33,377 bases of DNA, from NCBI GenBank assembly GCA_037447655.1, contig JBBHKE010001213.1, positions 1 through 33,377 on the forward strand, read 5' to 3'. A program made the translations under genes and the position numbers. Numbering within the stretch: position 1 is the stretch's first letter; every line of letters begins with the position of its first letter. The notes below the pieces were generated by a model. The model had not been told where the DNA came from and ran no database searches. It saw only the letters and a program-made list of their open reading frames with translations. This DNA is from Zygnema cylindricum (lineage: Eukaryota; Streptophyta; Zygnematophyceae; Zygnematales; Zygnemataceae). Below, one piece after another: positions 1 to 11,204 of this stretch.

Positions 1-185
1 TCTTTCCTTCACATATTGTACACCAAGCGAGTCTACACCCATTCAAATGAACATTTTTCCCTTAAACCCATTTTTTATGTTTTCCACAAACATTTTACGT
101 TCCTCGGTTTTTATTCTTCTTTCGTTTTGAAATTTCCATTTTTTCAAAACACAAAATAGAGTCGATTCAGAAACGGCAATGATAA
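1..185 (-). pseudogene. Inverted fragment of BTB-gene 3' exon
   Basis: The reverse complement of this stretch matches 2274-2457 almost base for base (roughly 95% by eye), including the segment that encodes the Cys-x2-Cys neighbourhood of the BTB protein. It is therefore an inverted copy of part of the BTB 3' exon and its 3' end. No long open frame survives. The arm is cut by the window edge, so its full length is unknown. Together with 2274-2457 it forms an inverted repeat around a spacer of about 2.1 kb. Confidence 0.75.
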
Positions 186-213
186 CGGTCAATTTTTTCT
201 CCCGGACCCTTTC

Positions 214-496
214 TTTTGTGAATGCTTTCGCTGTCTATTGCACCCTGCATTTTGTTTCTGCGTATAGACGCGATGTGATTGGTAGGCGCCTAGTGCGCAC
301 TTTATGAATGATGTTTCGTTTAGTTTGAAATGGTGACGTTTCGTTTGAGTTCTATATATTGAAGCGTCAAGGAGAGAGAGAATGTATTTTTTTGAAGAAA
401 AGTTTCCCATGGAATATATTGGCTTCTGTGGAATGCTCCCTCTCGTGTGATATTTTGTGAATGCGTCCGGTGTCTATTGCAATCTGCATTTTGTTT
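214..496. repeat. Direct duplication of a 44-bp segment
   Basis: A segment of about 44 bp at 214-257 recurs at 453-496 with a few substitutions, both running from TTTTGTGAATGC to CTGCATTTTGTTT. The sequence between them contains no convincing gene. Confidence 0.6.
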
Positions 497-589
497 AAGA
501 TTCTTTCAGAATCTTTGATGGAGAAGACTTCGTTTTACTAAAGAAAAAATCAGAATTTCTCGAACATACATTTTCCTGATATTTCCATG

Positions 590-751
590 GAAAAAATGTT
601 GTCCGGTTTTCAGTTTGAGACCGCCAACCGGAAGCTGGGAATCTTACCTTTCAATCGCAACCGTCAGATCCACAATTTAACATGTGTGTACGGAGAAAAT
701 ATATTTTAAGTGGCGGAAAATTTATTAACATAAATAGCGGTACACGGTGTA
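590..751. mobile_element. MITE fragment, mariner-type TIR family
   Basis: The right end reads ATAGCGGTACACGGTG followed by TA, close to the right terminus of the complete element at 29251-29467. The interior holds the same core, including CCGTCAGATCC and GTGTGTACGGAGAAAA. The left terminus was not found, so this is a truncated or decayed copy. Confidence 0.6.
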
Positions 752-2135
752 CTGTACTGTAATGCTGGTAACCAACAATTATAAAAAGTATGGTATCTAA
801 GGCATTAAGTACGATAAATAGATTCCTGAGCTTCCCGAGGAATATTAGTTAGTTTCGGTGGTTACTTGTTATTTGTTCACTATGCCTTGTTTCTCTTGAA
901 TCTTGTAGTCTTTACAGTTTTTTTTTTCTTTTTTTACCCTTTTTGTACCCTGATGGTTTTTCCATCGCACGTTTTGCATTAAAGTCAATATTTTAGTTAA
1001 GGCATGTACGAAGAATAAAAGCAATAAAGTACAAATCGCTAGATTAAAGTAAAGTGCCCAGCGTCGTTAAAGTTAATAATACTAATTCGGTCGTGACTTT
1101 GTTTGGCCGAAAATCATAAAATAGTGTTAACATCACCATTTAAAGAAGTGGTCTATAATTTGCCACGCCTCCTCGCACTAATTACAATATTATATTCTAA
1201 TTTTTCATTAGAACTAATATAACTCTAATAACGATAGGCAGTATACTAGACTCAAAAGTTAACATTGCGGACTAAAACAAATAGAGGTGAATAGACAAAT
1301 GTTCAATGGGGAATTCCAATATTTTCATTAACGAATACTTTTCTCTCACATTTTTTTTGTATAACTCTTCACTATTTTTGACATCGTTTATAATAGTTCA
1401 AATTTGATAGAAATGCCTAAAGTTGTTAAGGATATTTTAACATTGGTTAGAGTTTCTAACATTGTTAAGGATTTTCTGAGATTCATTATAATTTTTCAGC
1501 ATTGAGGAATATTTTGAACATGCAGAAGGATTTTCTGACACTCTTCATTATTTTTTTTAGATATTGGTTAGAATTTCTTTAGCGTTGATCAAGCTTTTCC
1601 ATGCAATCATACTTACTTCACGTAATTGAATGAGAGGCCATGAAAGGCCAAAAAGCTAGTATGACAAAATAGATAAAGAGGCCAAAGTAGAAGAAAAGGC
1701 CAAAGATAGAAAAGACGAAGTGAGATAACGACAAACAAAGTAAAGAAGGGAGAGGTTTGTCGTATGAGTGTCTTTAAATTGATAATAAACAAGAATCCAC
1801 AATCGGAGTCTTATGGTGTTCTTAAAGAACAGGGCAGCCGAAAAGGCGCTTGAAGGCAGATCTATTCCTAAGCGCAACAAGTGAAGGTAAAACTGTTATG
1901 TTAAAAGGAATCAAAACTAAAAATAGATTCTGCGACAAGAATAATCTACACTAATACAGGTATGTACAAACCACTTAGGAAGTACAAGATGCTAAACCAA
2001 AGTGCTAAACTTGTAGTGTAGCGTGTAGGACTTAAAGTAGGCGGTCAAACTACAAGAAGACTAGACAATGCTTTAATTGATTTCCAATACTCGTAAATCA
2101 TTTTTGTTTTTTATTATTATCTTTTATCATAACAG
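752..2135. other. Gene-free stretch with decayed unit-1 intron sequence
   Basis: No gene is supported here. About 1330-1610 carries the irregular 'aacattggttagaattt' and 'aggattttctgaca' motifs also seen at 18770-18960 and throughout the second intron of the intact BTB gene. About 1630-1770 shares the string GAGGCCATG.AAGGCCAAAAA and the later GGAGAGGTTT with 18515-18640. These link the stretch to the duplicated unit. The remainder shows nothing I recognise. Confidence 0.5.
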
Positions 2136-2553
2136 TGAAGATATTGTATTGGAAATTGCACTTAAGTCTTATACAGGCAATATGTTCATCATGGAAGGAA
2201 ATTAAACAGCTTTCTCAAAAAAAATCAAACCGAGCTCTCCAAATATCGGCTAGGATTCTATTTTTTTTTTTCTTATCATTGTCGTTTCCGAATCGACTCT
2301 ATTTTGTGTTTCGAAAAAATGGAAAGTTTCAAAACGAAAGAAGAATAAAAACTGAGGAACGTAAAATGTTTGTCGAAAACATAAAAAATGGGTTTAAGGG
2401 AAAAATGTTCATTTGAATGGGTGTAGACTCGCTTGGTGTACAATATGTGGAGGAAAAGTCAAATAAGAAACTCATGGAATATCGCAACATTTAGTAAAAG
2501 CTTCAAAAATAGGTTACTCTCAAGAAGATACATGGAAACATTTCCACAGTTAT
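2136..2553 (+). pseudogene. BTB/KCTD-like gene, decayed 3' exon (unit 1)
   Basis: This aligns with exon 3 of the intact gene (32191-32668). It starts after a matching acceptor (TAACAG), runs through the region coding for DDTLLENAIKAYHREY, and ends near the ATGGAAACA...CAG stop region. The reading frame is interrupted early by TAA and shifts more than once, so no protein like the intact 159-residue tail can be made. The upstream exons coding for the BTB domain were not found. Confidence 0.75.
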
Positions 2554-3204
2554 TCAACAAAAGGTGAACATTGAGATCAGTTATTATTCTACGCTAGAGT
2601 TTTCAAATGAGGCTAAAAAAAGAGAACTTCGTTTTACAAAAATCGAGAGGTATGAAAATTAGGATGAGGAAAGGACTTTCGTGTGAATAGGAGGTACAGA
2701 GAGGGAAGGATTTTAGAATGATTTTTTTTCATTTTGACTTTTGTGAGTTTGACTTGTTTCGTGGTTCCCCCCAAAAGAAAAAAAAAAACATGCGTACCAA
2801 ATGGTTACCTAAAAACGAAATCTTCATGTTATGTTTTGACACAGCATTTTTTCATTTTTTCTCCTTGGACATTTTATCATTATACATTTATTTCTTAACA
2901 CAAATTCTTTACTTCTTTTTGCAATTAATACTTTTTTATCATCGTAAAAAAGAAAAGTATTATTAGAAAATATAAGGATTATAAAATTGTCATTGTAACA
3001 AAATCAGCAATTGGGTATGTCAATTTCCTCCCCACAAAAAAACGAAAAAAAAAACTAATAAAAACATCAAATAAGAAAAAAGATTTGACGGATAATACTG
3101 TATTACATTTTATTAATGTGTACAGTTTTTTTGTAGTTGGCTTTTACAAACAACAATAGAAAGCCGATATTGCCCTTACTAGAAGTAATCCAAAGAAAAA
3201 AAAC
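2554..3204. other. Intergenic spacer shared by the units
   Basis: No gene is seen. The spacer between the BTB and SRPBCC copies has short landmarks in the same order as 19438-19971 and 32669-33130: TGCAATTAA.ACTTTT.TATCAT, then CAATTTCCTCCCC. This supports descent of all three units from one block. Confidence 0.55.
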
Positions 3205-4172
3205 TCAATTTAATTCGCTGTCATTTTTTTGAACCATTTTCGCTTCACGACAAAGATCCATAAGCACATTTCGAATAATCCTCCCCGCAATTCTAGCTGC
3301 AAAAATAAAAAGGGAGGAATTTATAAATAAAGTAGGAAGGAAACATTTGTCAACACTTGCGTTATGTAATAATACGCAAATGATTGGATGTATGAAGAAA
3401 AATAAACAAAAGAACACTAAAGAATACTAAAGAAAAAAAATAGAAACTACATACTAAGATAAAACTGCATTAAACTAAAGATTAAACTAAATACTTACCG
3501 AAAAGAGGCAGTCGAACAATTGGCTGAAGCTTTTGGTCAAACTGAACTTTTGAAGCCAATTTTCCGCAATTTGTTGGAATGTCTTTGACGGTGATAAGAC
3601 CTTCAAAAGATTTCATGAATCGGGAAGATATCCTAATATTTTCCCAAAAACCCAATTACAGCTTTATGTATGCGTTATTGTGACTTTTTAAACACATGCT
3701 AACCGACATATTATTCGGATCTGTTTAAAAAAAACTCAACATTAACAATTCAATGGATGCATATCTCATCGGATAAAAGTACAAAACTCAAATGAAACCT
3801 GATACAAAATCACTTCAATCTAATTCCATTCAATTCAATTCAATTCATTTCAATTTCATTCACTTCAAGTCAAAAGGTTGAGAACTACAAAACTTATGGG
3901 AGTTTGAAAAAAAAATCTCACAATTGAAGACGGACAGTTTGGTTCATGTTATCGATATAACAGTTGTACTTTAAATCGTACTCTCCAGAAAAAGTGAGAA
4001 ATTTCCATCTCATATAGTGAGTTAGAAGAAAATGATCTCCGCAATCTTCGACTTCGACGCTTACGCAATTTCGGAAAAATTTTGTACCATTGTTGAGATC
4101 GGAAAAAAAATGGAAAGCGGTCAACGGAGAAACGTCCATTGTTACGGTTCCATGGATATGGTACACTTTGTC
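3205..4172 (-). pseudogene. SRPBCC/START-like gene, probably broken copy (unit 1)
   Basis: Three exons match the unit-2 gene. Exon C spans 3922-4172 and exon E spans 3205-3296; both have the same lengths (251 and 92 nt) and splice phases as unit 2. Exon C encodes about 83 residues containing EDCGDHF, MRWKFLTFSG and DNMNQTVRLQ, about 70% identical to unit 2 by hand alignment. Exon D lies at about 3499-3661 and ends in a clean donor (G|GTAAGT). Its 5' part has a five-T run where unit 2 has four, and the upstream acceptor that puts unit 2 in phase is not preserved; either reading meets a stop. Exons A and B were not found, though 4620-4650 reads ATGGAGAAATGTCTTCG before GTAAAC and could be a remnant. 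A sequencing error in the T run alone would not repair the acceptor. Confidence 0.65.
3815..3868. repeat. (TTCAA)n microsatellite
   Basis: Imperfect tandem TTCAA/TTCAT pentamers lie in the intron between exons C and D of the unit-1 SRPBCC copy. Confidence 0.8.
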
Positions 4173-4194
4173 CTGAAGAGAAATCAAAAGAATA

Positions 4195-4560
4195 GAATGA
4201 GAAGAGAGAGAGGGAGATGGAGGGCGGGGGGAAAGGAGAGGGAGGGGGGGAGGGGTAGGGGTGGGGGAGGGGGAGGGGGAGGGGGAGGGGGAAGGGGGAG
4301 GGGAATGGAAAGAAGAGTGGGGCAAAGACGGACGGGAGGGGAGGGATAGAAGTGAGGAATGGGAAGAATGGGTGGAAATGGTTGAAGGAGTGGGAAGGGG
4401 AGCAGGGAGTGGAGAGGGAAGGGTGGGAAGGAGAGAAGGGAGAAGCGAGGGGCAGAGAGAGGAGAGAGCAAACGGTGGGAAGGGAGGGAGGAGAGAAGGA
4501 GAGAAGGAAGGGAAAGGTGGTAAGGTAAGGATAGGAGAGGAAGGAGAGGTGGGAGAGAAT
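4195..4560. repeat. Purine-rich (GGGGGA/GGGAGA) tract in SRPBCC intron
   Basis: About 365 bp of almost pure A/G on the plus strand, with a near-perfect GGGGGA run at about 4260-4295. On the coding (minus) strand this is polypyrimidine placed directly upstream of the acceptor of exon C (CTCTTCAG before 4172). Such sequence can form triplexes or G-quadruplexes. A homologous tract sits at the same place in unit 2. Confidence 0.85.
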
Positions 4561-4983
4561 CTTCATCAACCGACGTCATTCCCCCTATGCTGGTATACAA
4601 TTAACACTACTTGAGTTTACCTTTTTTCGAAGACATTTCTCCATGCTCACTTGAAAACAACTTGAGAAGTTACCCCAACTTTTTTTGAAGAAAAAGGGAA
4701 AAAACATGATCGCAAAATGGTGATACACTTATTTTTTTGTTCTATTGTCTTTAGTTATTCTTTTCTCATCTTATCTTTCCTTAGAAACTGTGTTTACGGC
4801 AAACATGTTCCCGTAGAAAGACTCTCAGGCAATTTTTTCTATTAGATTTAACGTATGCTAGCCAGGATCGACAGAATTTTGATTTTTCAGAGGTCAGAAT
4901 TTGCCAATGCAAAAAAAAAGTACAAACTGAATGTTGGAAACAAACAATACATTTCTTACACAGTTTGTACACTTTATTCTAGG

Positions 4984-6117
4984 CTTCCACCTCTTCCCCC
5001 CTATTCCCTCTCTTTCCTAGCTTTGTCTCTTTTATCCCTTTTCCCCCTCATCCATTTTTCTCTCTTTCTTTTTTTCCCCCTTTTTCCCCCCTTGCTAGTC
5101 ATCTCACTTCCCCCTCTCTTCTTCCGCCTGTTCCCTCACTTCCCTCTCTTATCCCTCTCCGTTCTCTTCCCCGGTTTTTTCCGCTCCACTCTCCTTCCCT
5201 CTTCCAAACTTCACTATCTTCCAAATCTTCCCCCGCTTCACAACTCCAACCTCTTTCCATCTTCCCAACTTCGCCCTCTTTCTCTCTTCCAACTTCCACT
5301 TTTTTCCCTCTTCCCAACTTCCCCATTTTACACTCTTTCCAACTTCCCCCTCTTTCCATATTCCCAACTTTCCCTCTCTCCCTCTTCCCAACATCCCCCT
5401 CTTCCCCTTCTTCCAAACTTCCCCCTGTTTCACGCGTTGCCAACTTGCCCTCTTTCCCTCTCTCCAACTTCCCCTCTTTCCCTCTTCCAACTTTCCCTAC
5501 TTTCCCACTTCCCAGTTTCCCCCCCTTTCCCTCTGCCCAAACTTTCCCCTCCTTCCCTCTTCCCAACTCTCCCCTCTTTCCCTCTTTCCAGCTTCCCCGT
5601 CGTCCCTCTTCCCATATTCCCCTCCTTCCCTCTTCCCATATTCCCCTCCTTCCCTCTTCCCAACTTCCCCCTCTTTTCCTCTTCGCAACTTCCCTTTCTT
5701 TCCCTCACCTCAAAATCCCCCACTTTCCCTCTTCTCAGCAATCCCCTCTTCCCCTTTTCCCAACTTCCCCTATTTCCCCTTTTCCCAACCCCCCCTCTTG
5801 TACTCTTCCCAACTTCTTCCTCTTTCCCTCTTCCCAACTTCCCCTTCCTTCCCTCTTCCCAACTTCTCCCTCTTTTCCTTTTCCCAAATCCCCCTCCTTC
5901 ACCCTTCTCAACTTCCCCTCTTTCCCTCTTCACTTCTTTCCCTCTTCCCAGCTTCCCCCTCCTTCCCCCTTCTCGACTCCCCTCTTTCCCTCTTCCCAAC
6001 ATCTCCCTCTTTCCCTCTTCTTTACTCCCCACTCTTTCCCTCTTCCCAACTTCCCCCTCTTCCCAACTTCCCCCTTCCCAACTTCCCCCCCTTCCCAACT
6101 TCCCCCTTGTTTCCTTA
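4984..6117. repeat. Pyrimidine minisatellite, about 25-30 bp units
   Basis: Over 1.1 kb the plus strand repeats variants of CCCTCTTTCCCTCTTCCCAA followed by CTTCCC. Units vary in length and base, as in an ageing minisatellite. The plus strand is stop-poor because it is nearly all C/T, so its long open frames (Pro/Leu/Ser/Phe-rich) are unlikely to be genes. Confidence 0.85.
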
Positions 6118-6261
6118 AAACACCCTTAGCAAGAAGCATCCTTCCTGTCATTTTCATAAGCACCATTTACATCCTTAACAATCTAGGCGGAATATTGCGG
6201 TAAAAACAGACTTTCTCGTCCATCTTTCTCTATTTCAATACCACTATAAGTTATAAAAGCA

Positions 6262-8425
6262 AACCACTTCCCCCTTTTTCCTCCTTTCCCGCTCTTCCTT
6301 CTCCTCCCCTCTTTATCCACTTCTTTTTAGTCCCCTCACCTTTTCCCTTGCTTCTCTTTCTTCCATCTACTTTCGCCCTTGCCTCTATCCCCCTTTCCCC
6401 CGATTCTCCCCTTTCAGCCTCCTTCCCCTCTTCCCGCTCTTCCCGTTCGTCCCTTTCTTCCAACTCTTCCCTATATTCCTTATTTTCCCCCTCTTTCTTG
6501 TCTTCCCTCTCTTCTCTCTTTCCCCACAGTTGTATCTCCTTCTCCCTCATCCCTATCTTTTCCTCTCCTCTTCCACACCTTAACTATCTTTCTGTCTTTC
6601 CCAACATCCCTTTCTCCACCCTTTTCCCACTTTTCCTCTCCCTGCCCTTTCTTCCTTCTCTTCCCTCTCTTCCCCTTCTTTCATCCTCCATTTCCAGTAT
6701 TTTTGCTCTTGCCTTTCTCCTCTTTCCTCTCTTCCCCCTTTTCCGCCTCTCCCTCCTCTTCCCTCTATTCCATCTGTTCCCTCTTTCCTCACCCTTCCCT
6801 CTTTCCTCACTCTTCCCCTCTTCCCTCTCGTTCTTCTCTTTTTTATTTTTTTTCTTTACCCTTTATCCTCTTATGCTCTTTTTCCTGTTTCCCCTCCCCT
6901 CATTACCCTATCTTGCCTCACTTCCCAATCTTGCATCTCTTCCCCGTTTTCCCTTTACATTCCCTCTTTCCCCACCTCACCTTCTTCACCCTCCTCCCTC
7001 TGTTCCATAACGTTCTTCTCTTTCCCTACTTCCCCCTTTTCCCTCCCTTCCGCCTCTTCCCTCTCTTTTATCTCTATCCTCTTTTCGCTCTTGCCTTCCC
7101 CCCCCCTCTTCTTTCCCTCTCTTTTCCCTCTTCCCTTATTTCCCCTGCTCCCCCTCTTTCACCCCCTTCTCCCTCCTCCCTCCTCCCCTCCTCCCTCCTC
7201 CCTCCCTCCTCCTCCCTCCTCCCTCCCTCTTCCCTCTTCCGTTCCTCCTCCCTTCCTCCTCCCTTCCTCCTCCCTCTCTCCTCCTCCCTCCTCCCTCCTC
7301 CTCCCTCCTCCCTCCTCCCTCCTCCCTCCACCCTCCTCCCCTCTCCCTCCTCCCTCCTCCCTCCTCCCTCCTCCCTCCTCTCTCCTCCCTCCTCCCTCCC
7401 CCCTCCTCCCTCCTCCCTCCTCCCTCCTCCCTCTCTCCTCTCGCCTCTCTCCCCCCTCCTCCCTCCCCCCTCCCCCCTCCTCCCTCTTCCCTCCTCTCTC
7501 CTCCCTCCTCTCTCCTCCCTCCTCCCTCCTCCCTCCCCCCTCTTCCCTCCTCCCTCCCTCTTCCCTCTTCCGCTCCTCCTCCCTTCCTCCTCCCTTCCTC
7601 CTCCTCCTCCCTCCTCCCTCGTCCCTCCTCCCTTCTCCCTCCTCCCTCCTCCCTCCTCCCTCCCTCTCCCTCCTCCCTCCTCCCTCCTCCCTTCCTCCTC
7701 CCTCCTCCCTCTTCGCCCTCTTTCCTATGCCCACCCACTTTCCCCTCGTCCCCCACTTCCTTTTTTTCCCCTCTTCTCCCTCTCCCCTCTCTTTCCTCTC
7801 TTCCCTCTCGTATTTATTTCCCCACTCTTCCCTTTCCTCCCCCTTTACCCTCTTTCCCATGTCTTACCTCTCTTCCAATCATTCCCTCACTACCTTCTTT
7901 TCCACCTCTTCCCCCTTTTCCCAACTTTCCTCTCTTCCTTCTCTTTTCTCCTCCCTTCTTTCTCGTACCGATTCTTTCCCCTCTGTCCTCTCTTCTCTCT
8001 CTTCTTGCTTTCATCCCCTTTTTCCCTCATCCATCTCTTTCCTCTCTTCCTTCTTTCCCCTCTCTTGCCTCACCTCCCACTCTTGCCTCTTTTCGCCCTC
8101 TTCCTCTTCTTCTCTGTCCTCCCCTCAGTTTTCCCTCTTCCGTTTTTTTATCTCTTTCCCCTTTCCCCCTAGTCATCTTCTTCCTCCTCTTCCACTTTCC
8201 CACTCTGCCCCTTCGTTCCCCTCTTCGCCCCTGTTCTTTCTTCCCTCTCTTACTTCTCTTCCCCTTCGTCCCTTTCGTTCCTCTTTTTCATATGTCTTGC
8301 TCTTGACTCTCTTCCCGTTCTTCCCTCTCTTCTCTCTCCTCCCGTTATCCCTCTTCCCTCTCTTCTCCTTCTACCCCCTTGTCTCCCTCTTCCTCTTCCC
8401 CTACGTATCCTCTTACCACTCTTCA
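6262..8425. repeat. Giant CT-rich polypyrimidine tract
   Basis: More than 2 kb of nearly pure pyrimidine lies on the plus strand. The flanks are irregular (TTCCCTCTC type), while about 7160-7725 is dominated by CTCCCTCCTCCCTC repeats. There is no codon structure, start context or intron pattern. With 4984-6117 it makes a 3.4-kb array broken only by about 145 bp of ordinary sequence at 6118-6261. Confidence 0.85.
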
Positions 8426-8882
8426 AATTTAATTTTTATCAGCATTTTTATGCACGTCATCTTGAAAAAAGTTATCATATTTTATCTGTTTGACGATATG
8501 AACTCCCAAGGATTCAAAATGTATTAATATGGAAATTTGGTGTAATATATGGTGAGGACTATAGTGATGTATACGAATATCACAAAGGTATTGGTATATT
8601 CCTATATAGGAATATAATAACATATAGTATTTTATCTTTGCATTGCGTTTACTTCATGTCTAACAGTTTTAGTTCCTACAAAAGCCATTTCAACAAAAGC
8701 ACATAATGGAATTAAACTGTATTTGACGAATCTGTAAATGTCTTTATTGTTTTTGTAACTCTTTCAAAGAGTATTACTGTTAAAGCTAAGACACAGTAGT
8801 AAGTGAATAAATAAAAGATGAAATGAAGCAGCTTGCTAATACTGTTGGAGCAGCAGGTCACATAAAAGGTACTAAATAAAAA

Positions 8883-8927
<45 letters not shown>

Positions 8928-9300
8928 GCGTCACATCACCCAAGCTATTGAGGGAATTCTGGAAGGTGTCAATATGGATTTAACGCTTTTAACTATTTAT
9001 CGTATTTATGGTCTATTCGCTTTTTTCACAAAATATTAAAGGGGAGCATAGTTAACAATGTTAACGCGAGGCCTGATATTTGTTTTATTCGGCACAAGAA
9101 ATAGTGATCTTAACCTAAACAAAAAAAATGGTGAAGTCAAAATAGACTCTTGAGTGATCCTAACACAATAGAAATCAAGCCAATTTGAAGTTCATTAAAC
9201 TCTAAATTAAGGCTTGAAACTGTCCTCATTTATGCTTTTTTAAAAAGGAGAGCTTTGATCTGTTCTGATTGCTTTTTTCAGGATTTTTTAAGAGTTCATA
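8426..9300. other. Gene-free stretch with (TA)n
   Basis: AT-rich sequence without a supportable gene. A (TA)n microsatellite of about 40 bp lies at 8885-8924. Confidence 0.6.
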
Positions 9301-9770
9301 GTTGCGGAGGGAGAGGGAGGGAGAGGAAGGGAGAGGGAAGGGAAAGGGTGTGAGGAGGGAGAATGAGGTAGAGGAAGGGAGAGGGTGGAAGAAGGCGGGA
9401 AGGGGTGGGAGAGGGAGGTAGTGGAAGGAGGGAGCTAGGGGATGGGGCTGAGACAGGAGGTGCAGAGCAAGGGTTGAAACGGAGGGAAGGAAAGGAGGGA
9501 AAGGGAGGGAAAAAGAGGAAAGGAAGGAAGATTGGAAGGGAGGGAAAGGGAGGGACGAAGGGCAGGTTTGAATGTAGACCGTCGATGTTCATTGGAGGGC
9601 TAAGAAGTTTCAGCGCACCGCCTTTGAATCCCTCTTCCTCCCCCTCCCCTCCCCCATCCTCCCTCCTCCCTCCTCCCTCCTCCCCCTCCCTCCTCCCTCC
9701 CTCCTCCCTCCCTCCCCCCTCCCTCCCTCCTCCTCTCTCCTCCCTCCTCCCTCCTCCCTCTTTATGGCCG
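9301..9770. repeat. Opposed purine and pyrimidine tracts
   Basis: The plus strand is purine-rich (GGGAGGGAGAGGAAGGGAGA type) over 9301-9570. It then switches, after about 60 bp of mixed sequence, to pyrimidine-rich CCCTCCTCCCTCC over 9630-9765. The two halves are roughly complementary, so one strand could fold into a long imperfect hairpin. Confidence 0.75.
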
Positions 9771-9908
9771 CTTGTTTTCCGTGATTCCTTCGCCGTGGCA
9801 GCCATTGCTAGCGCCATCCAAGCAACTGCAATATCCACCCGAAGTTTTGTCCCAGCGCCGCTTCCTGTCCTCAAAGAACCCTCACGGTAATTGTTGTTTT
9901 GTCCAGTA

Positions 9909-11090
9909 CACCGCGAATCGTAATTAGAGTAATGAAAGAATTAGAGTACAAAAACTAAAAAAAAATTAGAGTAATTAACGCTAATTTATGTGAAAGAGCT
10001 TTTTCAACTATGAGGTTTACTCTAATTTATTTAAGTACTCTAATTTGGCACGCTAAGATCCACTACACCGCCAATCGCTATTAGAGTATATATTATATAA
10101 GGCTAATACGGTGCCCCTAAATTTTGACCCCAAAACCTGAAATAGAATTAATAACGCTATTTAAGGAAGTGGACCATAATCTGCCACGTCTCAAGCACTA
10201 AATAAGAATCAATAACGCTAATTATTTTTGACGCTATTTAATCCTTGACTCTATTAGCGATTGGCGGTGTACTGTAAATAAGGTATTTGTACAGAATTTG
10301 GCAAAACGTACAGTTTATCGTCACTATGACGTTTTCACTATGTGGTTTGTTAAAATGCAGTTACATGATAACGGTCTGTATTAATTCATTATTTGTACTT
10401 TTTTACTTACAAAGTACAATTTTGCACAGTCCGAGGTCGTCTGTACTCCACACTATTTAAAACGAACCTATATTAGAATTAAAAACGCTAATTAAACTTT
10501 ACCTTAAATAGAATAATGAAAAAATTAGAGTCGTTTACTTTTTTTCATGTGATAGAGTCGAAATTTCGAGCGACCGAATTAGAGTAAAGAAATAATTAGA
10601 GTAAAAAAAATTAAAAAAAAAATAGAGTTATCAATTCTAATTTGGGTAATCCAAAAAATAATTTACTCTAATTTCTCAATGACTCTAATTTTGGTTTCTT
10701 CCCGTAATAAATATCCGCCCTGAATATCTTTACTGTAAATTAGGTACACGTATGGAATCTGACAAAACGAAAAGTTTCACGTCATTATGACGTTTGCACT
10801 ACGCGGTTTGTGAAAACGCAATTACATGATAACAGCCTGTATTAAATCATTTTTTGTATTTTTTAGTTAATAAAGTACTAATAAAGTACAATTTTTCACG
10901 GCCAGACGCCGTCTGTATTCCACACTGTTTAAAACGAACCTATATTAAAATTATTAACGTTAATTAAACCGTACCTTAAATAGCATAAAGGATAATGTAG
11001 AATTATGTACTCTGTTTAACGTGATAGAGTCGAAATTTAGGGCGACCGAATTAGCGTTCATAACTCTAATTACGATTCTTACGGAGTTCT
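9909..11090. mobile_element. Mariner-type nonautonomous element with inner duplication
   Basis: The left terminus TA|CACCGCGAATCGTAATTAGAG (from 9907) belongs to the same family as the short MITEs of this window. A degenerate inverse copy, ACTCTAATTACGATTC, lies at about 11066-11085 and probably marks the right end. The interior has a direct duplication of roughly 300 bp (about 10270-10590 and 10731-11065, both containing GTTACATG/ATTACATGATAAC and AAAACGAACCTATATTA). A second MITE is nested at 10066-10269. No transposase is visible. The right boundary is approximate. Confidence 0.5.
10066..10269. mobile_element. MITE, TA-flanked, 204 bp
   Basis: Inverted termini CACCGCCAATCGCTATTAGAG and CTCTATTAGCGATTGGCGGTG are perfect inverse complements over about 20 bp and are flanked by TA on both sides (10064-10065, 10270-10271). 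TA duplication is the hallmark of Tc1/mariner-type insertion. It is noncoding and would need an enzyme supplied in trans. It lies inside the larger element at 9909-11090. Confidence 0.8.
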
Positions 11091-11204
11091 ATAACTACAG
11101 TACTGTACAGTATAACACTATGTCGGCGACACTAAAGTAGAATTAATAATACTATTCTATTTTTTACGCTCACATAGGTACGTTTTACGTAATGATGCCA
11201 ACAT

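Noticed and set aside
2718-2966. 82-codon frame rich in Phe and Leu
   Set aside because: T-rich spacer between unit-1 genes; the homologous spacer in other units has no equivalent frame.
4184-4614. Open frames on both strands across the purine tract
   Set aside because: Products are Gly/Glu/Arg or Pro/Ser/Leu repeats from the tract, which is better explained as intron sequence of the SRPBCC copy.
4855-8527. Very long plus-strand open frames (up to about 600 codons) rich in Pro, Ser, Leu and Phe
   Set aside because: A strand made almost only of C and T cannot encode stop codons, so openness is automatic. Several frames are open at once, and there is no conserved start, splice or domain signal.
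8885-8924. (TA)n as a possible origin or regulatory element
   Set aside because: A plain dinucleotide microsatellite with no supporting context.
9296-9890. Open frames across the opposed tracts on both strands
   Set aside because: Low-complexity composition with no recognisable domain; the frames overlap on opposite strands.
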